A stretch of 64,000 nucleotides of DNA from Hamadaea sp. GTDB lineage: Bacteria; Actinomycetota; Actinomycetes; Mycobacteriales; Micromonosporaceae. The stretch covers positions 156,557-220,556 of the forward strand of contig NZ_JABFVK010000001.1 of the NCBI RefSeq assembly GCF_013362815.1. Direction: 5' to 3'. The position numbers and the translations under genes were made by a program. Positions 26,750 to 34,466 of the stretch are shown here, piece after piece (position 1 is the stretch's first letter; every line of letters starts with the position of its first letter). The notes below the pieces were generated by a model. The model had not been told where the DNA came from and did no database searches. It was given only the letters and a program-made list of their open reading frames with translations.

Positions 26750-26942
26750 GAATCCTCCGCGCTCGCCTGCCCGAACCCCTCATGCCTATCACATCCGCGT
26801 GGGGAGCGTCCCCAGACGTCTCTGGCTTGCCTTCCATAACAGTTCGATGATCAAGCATTGACCTAGTGACATTTCACCGGTAGAACGCCGAAGTGGACTT
26901 TGCTCGCCGGGTCGGGTGGGGGGCACCGCGCTTGGAGGACAT

Positions 26943-28136
26943 GTGAGTGAGATCGGCAAACCGCTCGTCCAGCGCCGGACGGCTCTGCGCGCCCTCGGTG
27001 GCCTGGCTCTCGGCGGGTTGACCGCCGGTGCGGTCAGCGGGTGCGACACGGCCGGTTCGGCCAGCGGGCCGACCGGGACCGTCTCCATCGGACTACTCAT
27101 CCCGCAGACCGACGAACTCAAGGCCATCGGCTCGGACATCTACGACGGATTCAAGCTCTACACCGATCTCAATCGGCCGTTCGGCACGTACGACGTCACG
27201 ATCGTGCAGGCCGAGGAGCGGGACAAGCCGGAGGAGAGCAAGGCGGCCGTCGACCGGCTCATCAAGCAGGGCGTATCGGCGATCGCCGGCGTGGCCCTGC
27301 CGGAGACGCTGCTGGCCATTCGCGACACCGTGGAAAACGCGCACATCCCGCTGATCAGCGCGCACCAGAATCCGAACTCGCTGCAGAGCGTACTGTTCAT
27401 CTGGAGCTCGTCCTATGTGGGCAGAGAGCCGGGCGTCGCGCTCGGCCGCTACCTGCAGGCCATCGGGGCCAGCGTCGTGGTCGTCGGGAACTCCGAACTC
27501 ACCAGCACCGACGCCGTCGCGGGATTCCATGAGGGATACGCCAAGGCGATCCCCAAGGACCGCGTCTTCAAGCTCGGGACGCAGACTACGTCCTCAGTGG
27601 TGTCCTCGATCGAGGGTCTGAAGCCAGACGCGGTGTTCTGCGCGTTGACCGGGGCGACCGGACTCGCCTTCATCAAAGTACTCCGCGGTGCGGGCGTCGA
27701 CGCCGACCTGTACGCACCAGGCGACCTCACCGAGGGCAGCGCGCTCGACACGGTGATCGGCAGTCTCGGGGAGAAGACGGCGGCGGGGATCTACACGGCG
27801 ATGAACTACTCGGCCGACCTCTCCAACGCCACCAATCAGCTGTTCGCCTCGCGCTTCCGCGCCACCGTCCGGCGGACCCCCTCGGCGTACGCGGTCGCAG
27901 GCTGGGATGCCGCACAGGCGCTCGACAAGGCCATCCGGGCCTGTGGCGAGGCACAGCCGTCGCGCGACCTGATCAACGCCAAGCTCGGCGGCTTGGGTCA
28001 GATCACCAGTCCCCGGGGCACGATCGCGTTCAACCAGACGCGTACGCCGCTCCAGAAGTGGTATCTGCGCCGGGTGATGAAGGACGGCCCGAAGCTGGCG
28101 AACGTGACCGTCCGGAGCCTGGCGACCCTGGGCTAG
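26943..28136 (+). CDS. Orphan ABC substrate-binding lipoprotein (LivK/UrtA type)
   Basis: A 397-residue periplasmic-binding fold type I protein. The N-terminus shows a twin-arginine signal (QRRTALRALGGLALGG) and lipobox-like VSGC, so it is probably Tat-exported and lipid-anchored. The mature part begins TVSIGLLIPQTDELKAIG and carries family features such as VDRLIKQGVSAIAGV and HIPLISAHQNPN. The GTG at 26943 is the start, four bases after GGAGG; an earlier GTG at 26916 has no ribosome binding site. No permease or ATPase genes adjoin, so it may feed a remote transporter or act as a sensor; the ligand (amino acid or urea-like) is unknown. Confidence 0.85.
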   Translation: MSEIGKPLVQRRTALRALGGLALGGLTAGAVSGCDTAGSASGPTGTVSIGLLIPQTDELKAIGSDIYDGFKLYTDLNRPFGTYDVTIVQAEERDKPEESKAAVDRLIKQGVSAIAGVALPETLLAIRDTVENAHIPLISAHQNPNSLQSVLFIWSSSYVGREPGVALGRYLQAIGASVVVVGNSELTSTDAVAGFHEGYAKAIPKDRVFKLGTQTTSSVVSSIEGLKPDAVFCALTGATGLAFIKVLRGAGVDADLYAPGDLTEGSALDTVIGSLGEKTAAGIYTAMNYSADLSNATNQLFASRFRATVRRTPSAYAVAGWDAAQALDKAIRACGEAQPSRDLINAKLGGLGQITSPRGTIAFNQTRTPLQKWYLRRVMKDGPKLANVTVRSLATLG

Positions 28137-28158
28137 CCGAAGACACGGCGCCGGCGGA

Positions 28159-28959
28159 TCAGGAGCGCAGTTCGGCGACGCAGCACTTGACGCTGCCGCC
28201 GCCCTTCTTCAGCTCGCTGAGATCGATCGCCACCGGGCGGTATCCGGCGGCGGCCAGCTTCTCGGCGTACGCCGTCGCCTCGGTGTTGACCAGCACGTTG
28301 TGCCCGTCGCTGACCAGGTTGAGGCCGAACGCGAGGGCGTCGGTCTCGTCGGCGAGCACGGCGTCCGGGAAGAGCTGCGCGAGCACTCGTTGCGAGCTGG
28401 CCGAGAAGGCCCCGGGGTAGTACGTGATCCGGTGGTCGTCCAGCACCGCCAACGCGGTGTCCAGGTGGTAGAACCGATCGTCGACCAGCCGCAGCGAGAC
28501 CACCGGGCGGCCGAGCACCTCCTGCGCCTCGGCGTGGGCCGCGGTCTCGGTCCGGAAGCCGTGCCCGGCGAGGATCAGCCCCCGCCCCGGCAGGTACGCG
28601 AAATCGCCCTCACCCTCGTTGACCTGCGTCGGCGGGACGAACTTCCAGCCGCCGACCGATTCGTAGAAGGTGCGGTGGGCGTCCGCTTCGGCGGCGCGCT
28701 CGGCGTACTTGAACCGGGCGCCGTAGACGATGCCGTCGACGCTGAACGCGCCGTTGGCGGCGAAGACCATGTCGGGCAGGCCGGCGACCGGAGTGAGCAC
28801 GTGCACCTGATGGCCGAGGTCGAGCAGCGCCGTCCGCAGCGCGTCCCACTGCTTCACCGCGCGGTCGCGGTCGACCGGCTGGTCGGCCCGCATCCACGGG
28901 TTGATCTCGTACGCCACGGTGAAGTGCTCGGGCGGGCTCATCAGGTAGATCACGATCAC
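28159..28959 (-). CDS. ddaH: Dimethylarginine dimethylaminohydrolase-like amidinohydrolase
   Basis: A guanidino-group hydrolase of the DDAH/arginine deiminase superfamily, 266 residues. Visible motifs: MSPPEHFTVAYEINPWM at the N-terminus, PDMVFAANGA, FRTETAAHAEAQ, catalytic His in FYHLDTALAVL, and the catalytic cysteine in GGGSVKCCVAELR near the C-terminus. It would release citrulline from methylated arginine, or act on a related guanidino substrate. The start is uncertain (GTG 28959, GTG 28953 or ATG 28941). It is divergent from an Lrp-type gene 62 bp away, its probable regulator. Confidence 0.82.
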   Translation of the reverse strand: MIVIYLMSPPEHFTVAYEINPWMRADQPVDRDRAVKQWDALRTALLDLGHQVHVLTPVAGLPDMVFAANGAFSVDGIVYGARFKYAERAAEADAHRTFYESVGGWKFVPPTQVNEGEGDFAYLPGRGLILAGHGFRTETAAHAEAQEVLGRPVVSLRLVDDRFYHLDTALAVLDDHRITYYPGAFSASSQRVLAQLFPDAVLADETDALAFGLNLVSDGHNVLVNTEATAYAEKLAAAGYRPVAIDLSELKKGGGSVKCCVAELRS

Positions 28960-29021
28960 CTACAGTAAGGAGGGCCTGGGGACGCGAACAGCCGTTTATC
29001 ATGCGTCTGAGGAGCGAAACG

Positions 29022-29465
29022 TTGCAGCTTGACGAGGTGGACAAGCGAATCATTGCGTCGCTCGTGTCAGACGCCCGAGCCTCGTACGCCGAGATCGGCG
29101 CGATCGTGTCGTTGTCGGCTCCGGCGGTGAAGCGCCGGGTGGACCGGCTGCGCTCGGCCGGCGTGATCAAGGGCTTCACCGCGGTGATCGATCCGGCCGC
29201 GGTGGGCTGGACGACGGAGGCGTTCGTCGAGCTCTTCTGCACCGGGCGGACGACTCCGGCGCAGATCGCCGTGGCGGCTCGACGGCATCCGGAAGTGGTC
29301 GGGGCGTACACGATCTCCGGGCGGGCCGACGCGCTCGTGCATCTGCGCGCAGCCGACATCGCTCACCTGGAGCAGGCGCTCGAACGGCTGCGCGCCGAAC
29401 CCTTCGTCACGAGTACGCACAGCATGATCGTGCTGTCGCGGCTCGTGGAGAATCCCGTGCCCTGA
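29022..29465 (+). CDS. Lrp/AsnC-family transcriptional regulator
   Basis: A 147-residue regulator with an N-terminal AsnC-type helix-turn-helix (DEVDKRIIASLVSDARASYAE, recognition helix around SAPAVKRRVDRLRSAGVI) and a C-terminal RAM/ACT-like effector domain (VVGAYTISGRADALVHLRA). I place the start at TTG 29022: GAGGAG lies seven bases upstream and the N-terminus MQLDEVDKRII is typical. An in-frame ATG at 29001 has no ribosome binding site. Divergence from the ddaH-like gene suggests it controls arginine or methylarginine catabolism, with an amino acid as effector. Confidence 0.88.
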   Translation: MQLDEVDKRIIASLVSDARASYAEIGAIVSLSAPAVKRRVDRLRSAGVIKGFTAVIDPAAVGWTTEAFVELFCTGRTTPAQIAVAARRHPEVVGAYTISGRADALVHLRAADIAHLEQALERLRAEPFVTSTHSMIVLSRLVENPVP

Positions 29466-29466
29466 A

Positions 29467-30486
29467 CTACAGGTACATGCCGGTGCGCTCGGGGAGGCCG
29501 GGCTTGTCACCCTCGCTGTAGAAGCGCTTGCCCCCGAACTCGCCCTGCAGCCGGTCGTCGAGTTCGTCGGCGAGCCCGGTCATCACCTGGATGGCCAGCA
29601 CGAGGTGGGTGGCCTGGAACCTGCGGCCCATCACGGGCACCGACGCCCACACCGTCCCGTTCGTGCAGTAGAGCCGACCGATCGGCATCCGGTTGGTCAG
29701 GTCGGAGAGGCGTACGAACAGCTGCTCGGACGGCTCGACCTCGGTCAGCAGCGGGGAGAAGACGTCGACCAGCGGCGGGTTCTCGCGAACCTTGACGAAA
29801 ACCATCGCCGAGCCGGACCGGATGCCGATGTCGCCGTCCTGGTCGACGGTCAGCTCCTCGGGCGTCGTCTTGAGCAGCGCGGCGACCACCGTACGCACGC
29901 GCTCCGGCAAGTCGAGGCCGCCGTCGTCGGGGTCGTCGCCGTCCGCCAGCTCCAGGTCGGCCTCGGTCAGCGCGAGCGAGGACTCGGGCCGGGCAGTACC
30001 CAGGCCGGTGAGCGTGATCGCCTCTTCCTCCTCGTCCCGCGCCCCGTAGACGACGAACGCCGGGTGCGGCGCGCCGTAGACGTCGCGCAGGGTCCGGGTC
30101 AGCGTCACCGCAAGCTGCGGCGCGAGGTCGACCGAGGTGTTCTGGCCGAAGTGCTCCCGCGAGCCCGGGATGACGCCGGGCGGCGACCAGCCGAGCTCGA
30201 TCATCGCCGCGACGGCGTTGCGGTCGAGCTTGTAGCCGGTGGGCAGCAGGCCGTTGCCGACCGCCATGGCCGAGAGCAGGTTGTCCTCGCCGACGGTCAC
30301 GCCGACGGAGTAGACGACGTCGCCGGTCCCGTACGCGGTCGGATCGACCGTCAGGAAGAGCTCCGACTTCGGCGGCAACGTCGGCAGCGCCTCCGCCAGC
30401 GCGCCGGCGAAGTCCCGCCACGCCTGGGTCACCTTCGCGGCCAGGTCGGACGTGGTGGGTTCGTCCAGCAGATGGAACTCGGTCAT
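29467..30486 (-). CDS. YbjN/CesT-fold (TY-Chap-like) protein
   Basis: A 339-residue soluble acidic protein without signal or membrane segments. Two repeats of a YbjN/type-III-chaperone-like fold are suggested: an N-terminal W-F-L pattern (TQAWRDFAGALAEALPTLPP, then ELFLTVDP) and a C-terminal module (SAMVFVKVRENPPLVDVFSPLLTEV in two parts, then RLYCTNGTVWASVPV). Such proteins in actinomycetes are proposed peptide-binding chaperones. The ATG at 30486 has GGAGG six bases upstream; the open frame extends 19 codons further without support. Convergent with the Lrp gene (1 bp apart). The function is inferred from weak pattern similarity. Confidence 0.5.
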   Translation of the reverse strand: MTEFHLLDEPTTSDLAAKVTQAWRDFAGALAEALPTLPPKSELFLTVDPTAYGTGDVVYSVGVTVGEDNLLSAMAVGNGLLPTGYKLDRNAVAAMIELGWSPPGVIPGSREHFGQNTSVDLAPQLAVTLTRTLRDVYGAPHPAFVVYGARDEEEEAITLTGLGTARPESSLALTEADLELADGDDPDDGGLDLPERVRTVVAALLKTTPEELTVDQDGDIGIRSGSAMVFVKVRENPPLVDVFSPLLTEVEPSEQLFVRLSDLTNRMPIGRLYCTNGTVWASVPVMGRRFQATHLVLAIQVMTGLADELDDRLQGEFGGKRFYSEGDKPGLPERTGMYL

Positions 30487-30581
30487 GACGGGCCTCCGAT
30501 CCAGTCCCCGCAACCCTACCCACGCCGATATCGGCTTCGGCATCGCATGGTTGGTAGGCCGACAGCCCTACTGTTAGCCAT

Positions 30582-31184
30582 ATGACATTCGCGGCGATAG
30601 TGCTTGCCGGTGGAGCGGCCCGGCGGCTGGGCGGCGTCGCGAAACCATTGCTCACGGTCGAGGGCACCGCTCTCCTCACGCGCGTCCTGACCGCAGTCGC
30701 AGACGCTCGGCCTCGCATCGTGGTGGGGCAGGTCGCCAGCCTTCCGGCGGACGTCCTGATCACCGTGGAGAATCCGCCCGGCAGTGGGCCCGTGCCCGCC
30801 CTTCGCGCCGGGGTCGCGCTCCTGCCCGACGACGTCGAGACCGTCGCGATCCTCGCCGCCGACCTGCCTTTTCTCACCGACGGCACGGTCCGCGCGCTGC
30901 GTACCGCCCTGGGGGAGAACGAGGCCGCCGTACTGCTCGACGCCGAGGGCCGCCGCCAGCATCTCGTCGCGTACTGGCGAGTGGGCGCGCTGAGAGCAGC
31001 GCTGGAGACCCGGTCGCCCCGGGTCCGCGATCTCTATCCGGTACGCACAGCGGAAGCGCACCCCGCGCAAGCGCGGCTCCCGGAGTATCTGGACTGCGAC
31101 ACCCCGGCCGACTTGGAACTGGCCCGGAGATTGGCGGCTCAGAACCCCAGCGCGTCGAGTTCCCCGAGGACGGCCGGGCGGTAG
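30582..31184 (+). CDS. mobA: MobA-like molybdenum cofactor guanylyltransferase
   Basis: Nucleotidyltransferase that attaches GMP to molybdopterin. The 200-residue protein starts with the signature FAAIVLAGGAARRLGGVAKP, followed by LLTVEGTALLTRVL, the PGSGPVPALRAGVALL segment, and the metal-binding VAILAADLPFL (Asp of AADLP). The C-terminal DCDTPADLELARRL is typical. It is stand-alone, 2.6 kb from moaA. Its last 46 bp overlap the convergent fructosamine kinase gene. CTP-dependent relatives (MocA) share the fold, so nucleotide choice is not certain. Confidence 0.82.
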   Translation: MTFAAIVLAGGAARRLGGVAKPLLTVEGTALLTRVLTAVADARPRIVVGQVASLPADVLITVENPPGSGPVPALRAGVALLPDDVETVAILAADLPFLTDGTVRALRTALGENEAAVLLDAEGRRQHLVAYWRVGALRAALETRSPRVRDLYPVRTAEAHPAQARLPEYLDCDTPADLELARRLAAQNPSASSSPRTAGR

Positions 31185-32020
31185 CCCCCGCCGAAGAGCG
31201 CGGTGTGCACCAGCATGAGGAAGATCCGATGGCAGGGGAGCAGGTTCCGCCAGCCGTGCGGCAGCGGGAACTCCTCCTGGTACGCCTCCAGCACCAGCCC
31301 CAAGTACGCGACTCCGCCGAACAGCCCGAGGCTGGCGAGATCGGTCAGCCGGTTGCCGCCGTGGGCCGCCGGATCGACGAGCCACCCGCGACCCGACTCG
31401 TCCCAGAGCACGTTGCCCGGCCAGAGGTCGCCGTGCAGGCGAGCGGGCGGTTCGCCGGGGTCGAAGTCGCCGAGCCGCTCGGCCAGGCGCTCCACCCGGG
31501 CCAGATCGTCGCTGCTCAGAGCACCGTTCTCGTGGGAGAGCACTGCGTACGGGAGCAGGCGGCGGGTGGCGTACCAGGTGCTCCAGGGGCCTTCGCTGGG
31601 CGTGTTGTCCATCGGCAGCGACCCGATGTAGCCCGGCCAGGGTGCACCGAAGGAGTCCGCGCCCGACGCGTGCAGCCGGGCGAGCCCCCGGCCGAACCTC
31701 GCCGCGCCCGCCTCGGTCGGCTCGCCCGGCTCCACCCATTCCAGGGCGAGCAGCTCGGGCAACGCCACGACCACTTCGGGCACCGGCAGCGCCTCCGCCG
31801 CCCGCAGCCAGCTCAACCCGCTCGCCTCGGCCTCGAAGAACCCCGGTGGCGGCCCGTCCGGATGCGGCCAGGTCTTGGCGAACAGCGAGGTCCCGTCGTC
31901 GAGCGTGAGCCGGGAGGCGCTGCTGATCGAGCCACCGCCGACCGGCGTCTCCCGGATGCGCTGATGCGTCAGGAACGTCGGCAGCAGATGCGGATGCTCC
32001 CGCAAGAAGGCGAAGTCCAC
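31139..32020 (-). CDS. Fructosamine kinase family protein
   Basis: Predicted kinase phosphorylating Amadori (fructosamine) adducts for protein deglycation, or another small sugar amine. The 293-residue protein carries the APH-like kinase motifs: LFAKTW (ATP Lys), EAEASGLSWL, ARLHGDLWPGNVLW (catalytic loop) and VDPAAHGGNRLTDLA (metal Asp). GTG start. It follows the DUF4192 gene by 10 bp in the same direction, so both are likely one transcript. Its 3' end overlaps the mobA-like gene tail to tail by 46 bp. Confidence 0.88.
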   Translation of the reverse strand: MDFAFLREHPHLLPTFLTHQRIRETPVGGGSISSASRLTLDDGTSLFAKTWPHPDGPPPGFFEAEASGLSWLRAAEALPVPEVVVALPELLALEWVEPGEPTEAGAARFGRGLARLHASGADSFGAPWPGYIGSLPMDNTPSEGPWSTWYATRRLLPYAVLSHENGALSSDDLARVERLAERLGDFDPGEPPARLHGDLWPGNVLWDESGRGWLVDPAAHGGNRLTDLASLGLFGGVAYLGLVLEAYQEEFPLPHGWRNLLPCHRIFLMLVHTALFGGGYRPAVLGELDALGF

Positions 32021-32030
32021 CCCGAAGACG

Positions 32031-33053
32031 TTAGGCGCTCTCGTCCGCCGGAGTGGACCGGCCGCGCCGTACGCCGAGATCGCGCAGACTCCGTTGGCTG
32101 GGCCAGCGGCCGAGCGTCGAGCCGGGCAGACCGCGGAGCATCGCGTCCTGGATGAGCTTGGCCAGCGAATAGTCGGCGTCGGCGGTCAGCGCCCGATCCA
32201 GGGCCACCCCGGCGAGCGGCCCGTTGCCGTCGCGCCAGGCGGCGAAGGCGAGCAGGGTCGCCGGCGGCGCGGCCAGTTCGGGATCGGCTCGCCGGGTCAC
32301 GTCGGTCCACAGGCTCAGCTGCCACGGTTCGTGATCAGTGCTCTCCCAGGCTCGGTCGCGTACCGGGAGCGAGTGCAGCAGCAGGGTCAGCCAGGCGATC
32401 TGCTCGTCGGTCAGGCGTACGCCCCGGCGCCCGGCGGCCAGCGCGCCGTCGACCGCCACGAACCCGGCTGCGCGTACGGCGGGCTGACCGTCCCGCACGC
32501 CGTTGTCCCAGGCTCGCTGGATGAGCCGGACCAGCCGCTTCCCGGCGAGGTCGACCGCGCGGGACATCGCTCGCGCGGCTTGGCCGGTCACCGGTGCGAC
32601 CTGGTCGCGCAGCGAATCCCGGTCGGGCAGGGCGGTCAGCCCGGCGACGGTCGCCTCCGCCGGGATCGGCGACGCCGCCGCGTCGAACGCGAAGCCGTCC
32701 GGCGGAGTGCACTGCTCACAGGAGGCGCAGAAGCATCGGTCGCCGGTCACCCGGACCGCCGCGAGCAGCGGAACCGGGAGCCGGCCGCGTACGCACTCCA
32801 GCACCGGGCCGACCACCGCGAGTTCGCCGTACGCGGCGAGCAGCACCGTCTCGACCACCGACCGATCGAGCACCTCGGCGATGGCCCCGGCCAGCCCGTC
32901 GACGTCGAGATCGAGATCCCAGCGTTGGACCACGGTGACCGTCGTGTCGCGTAGTCCGACGACCACGAGACTGTCGGCCGGATGGAAGCCCAGCAGATAC
33001 GGGATGGCAGCGGCCAGATCGGCGGGGTGCCGCAGGGTCAGCGTCGGCGTCAT
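32031..33053 (-). CDS. DUF4192 domain-containing protein
   Basis: Actinobacterial protein of unknown function, 340 residues. The N-terminal signature LRHPADLAAAIPYLLGFHPA followed by SLVVVGL is diagnostic of DUF4192. It continues with DLDLDVDGLAGAIAEVL and a cysteine cluster (CFCASCEQCTPP) at about 108-119 that could bind zinc. The C-terminal half is helical and Arg/Ala-rich. It is the first gene of a unit with the fructosamine kinase. The palindrome at 33104-33129, made of two inverted DnaA-box sequences, lies 50 bp upstream of the ATG. Confidence 0.85.
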   Translation of the reverse strand: MTPTLTLRHPADLAAAIPYLLGFHPADSLVVVGLRDTTVTVVQRWDLDLDVDGLAGAIAEVLDRSVVETVLLAAYGELAVVGPVLECVRGRLPVPLLAAVRVTGDRCFCASCEQCTPPDGFAFDAAASPIPAEATVAGLTALPDRDSLRDQVAPVTGQAARAMSRAVDLAGKRLVRLIQRAWDNGVRDGQPAVRAAGFVAVDGALAAGRRGVRLTDEQIAWLTLLLHSLPVRDRAWESTDHEPWQLSLWTDVTRRADPELAAPPATLLAFAAWRDGNGPLAGVALDRALTADADYSLAKLIQDAMLRGLPGSTLGRWPSQRSLRDLGVRRGRSTPADESA

Positions 33054-33103
33054 GCGCCCAGGATCTCGGCGGACCGGCCGAGGGTCGAGCGTTGTGGATC
33101 ATG

Positions 33104-33129
33104 CTGTGGATAACCCGGGTTATCCACAG
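33104..33129. promoter_or_regulatory. 26-bp perfect palindrome of two head-to-head DnaA boxes
   Basis: The segment is exactly self-complementary about CCCGGG. Each half carries TGTGGATAA (minus-strand reading TTATCCACA), identical to the strong E. coli DnaA box and close to actinobacterial boxes. It lies between the divergent DUF4192 and moaA genes, 50 bp and 104 bp from their starts. It could be a DnaA-responsive operator or DnaA titration site. Confidence 0.55.
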
Positions 33130-33233
33130 GAAGGGCCTGTTCTGGCTGTTCAAACCCCACAGGTATGCCCACAGGGCGGACCCGGGCGAGGGTGGTGCGT
33201 GGTTCTGACACACTCTCGCGTTACCGTCGGACG

Positions 33234-34229
33234 GTGACCTTCGGATTGCTCGACCGTTTCGGCCGGCGCGCCACCGATCTGCGCGTCTCGCTCACCGATC
33301 GCTGCAATCTGCGCTGCTCCTACTGCATGCCCGCTGAGGGCCTGCCCTGGCTGCCGAAGGCCGAGATGCTCACCGACGCCGAGATCGTCCGGCTGATCAC
33401 GGTGGCGGTCGAGCGGCTCGGCGTGACCGAGATCCGGTTCACCGGGGGCGAGCCGTTACTGCGGCCCGGCCTCCCGGAGATCGTGGCGGCGGCAGCCCGG
33501 CTGCGACCGAGGCCGCACCTGGCTCTCACGACCAACGGCATCGGCCTCGACCGAGTGGCACCGGGGCTGGCGGCAGCCGGGCTCGACCGGGTCAACGTCT
33601 CGATCGACACTCTGCGGGCCGACCGGTTCGCCCAGATCACCCATCGCGACCGGCACTCGGCGGTGCTCGCCGGGATCGTGGGCGCGGCCGAGGCCGGGCT
33701 GACCCCGGTCAAGCTGAACGCCGTCCTCCTACGCGGGATCAACGACGACGAGGCCCCCGACCTGCTGCGATTCGCTTTGGCCCACGGCTACGAGCTGCGG
33801 TTCATCGAGCAGATGCCGCTGGACGCCCAGCACGGCTGGTCGCGCGAACTGATGATCACGGCCGATGAGATCCAGACCGCTCTCGCCACCCAGTTCGACC
33901 TCACCCCAGATCCGAGCCCCCGCGCGGGTGCACCCGCCGAGACCTTCCTGGTCGACGGGGGACCGGGCCGGGTCGGCATCATCGCCAGCGTGACCCGCCC
34001 CTTCTGCGGAGACTGCGACCGCACCCGGCTCACCGCCGACGGGCAGATCCGCAACTGCCTGTTCGCGACCGAGGAGAGCGATCTGCGTACTGCGTTGCGC
34101 GGCGGAGCGGACGATGATGCGCTGGCCGAGCGGTGGCGGCGCGCAATGTGGGGCAAGCGCGCCGGGCACGGAATCGACAATCCGGAATTCCTGCAGCCCG
34201 CCCGGGGCATGTCAGCGATCGGAGGCTGA
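33234..34229 (+). CDS. moaA: GTP 3',8-cyclase MoaA
   Basis: Radical-SAM enzyme that, with MoaC, converts GTP to cyclic pyranopterin monophosphate, the first step of molybdenum cofactor synthesis. The 331-residue protein has the SAM-cluster motif C-N-L-R-C-S-Y-C near residue 24, FTGGEPLLRPGL, and the C-terminal second cluster (FCGDCDRTRL with a later NCLF cysteine). It ends in GG (MSAIGG), required for activity in the family. GTG start at 33234 by alignment to the family N-terminus (FGLLDRFGRRATDLRVSLTD); the open frame extends upstream without support. moaD follows with no gap. Confidence 0.95.
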   Translation: MTFGLLDRFGRRATDLRVSLTDRCNLRCSYCMPAEGLPWLPKAEMLTDAEIVRLITVAVERLGVTEIRFTGGEPLLRPGLPEIVAAAARLRPRPHLALTTNGIGLDRVAPGLAAAGLDRVNVSIDTLRADRFAQITHRDRHSAVLAGIVGAAEAGLTPVKLNAVLLRGINDDEAPDLLRFALAHGYELRFIEQMPLDAQHGWSRELMITADEIQTALATQFDLTPDPSPRAGAPAETFLVDGGPGRVGIIASVTRPFCGDCDRTRLTADGQIRNCLFATEESDLRTALRGGADDDALAERWRRAMWGKRAGHGIDNPEFLQPARGMSAIGG

Positions 34230-34460
34230 GTGATCACGGTTCGCTACTTCGCCGGGGCTCGAGCGGCGGCCGGTGCCACCGAGGCCGAGTTGCCGGACGG
34301 CTCCAGCGTCACGGAGCTGACTTCGGCCTCGGTCCCGGCCCTCGCCAAGGTGCTGTCGGCGTCGAGCTTCCTCGTCGACGGGACCGCCTGGCGCGATCGG
34401 GACCAACCGTTGCCGGCCGGTTGCACGCTCGACGTGCTGCCCCCCTTCGCGGGCGGCTGA
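34230..34460 (+). CDS. moaD: Molybdopterin synthase small subunit MoaD
   Basis: Ubiquitin-like sulfur carrier, 76 residues, that donates sulfur to precursor Z together with MoaE. It starts ITVRYFAGARAAAGATEAE, has the hydrophobic pattern of the beta-grasp fold, and ends with the essential diglycine (PPFAGG). The GTG start immediately follows the moaA stop and uses GGAGG at 34221-34225 inside moaA. Its partner MoaE is encoded 20 kb away at 54239. Confidence 0.9.
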   Translation: MITVRYFAGARAAAGATEAELPDGSSVTELTSASVPALAKVLSASSFLVDGTAWRDRDQPLPAGCTLDVLPPFAGG

Positions 34461-34466
34461 GCGGAG

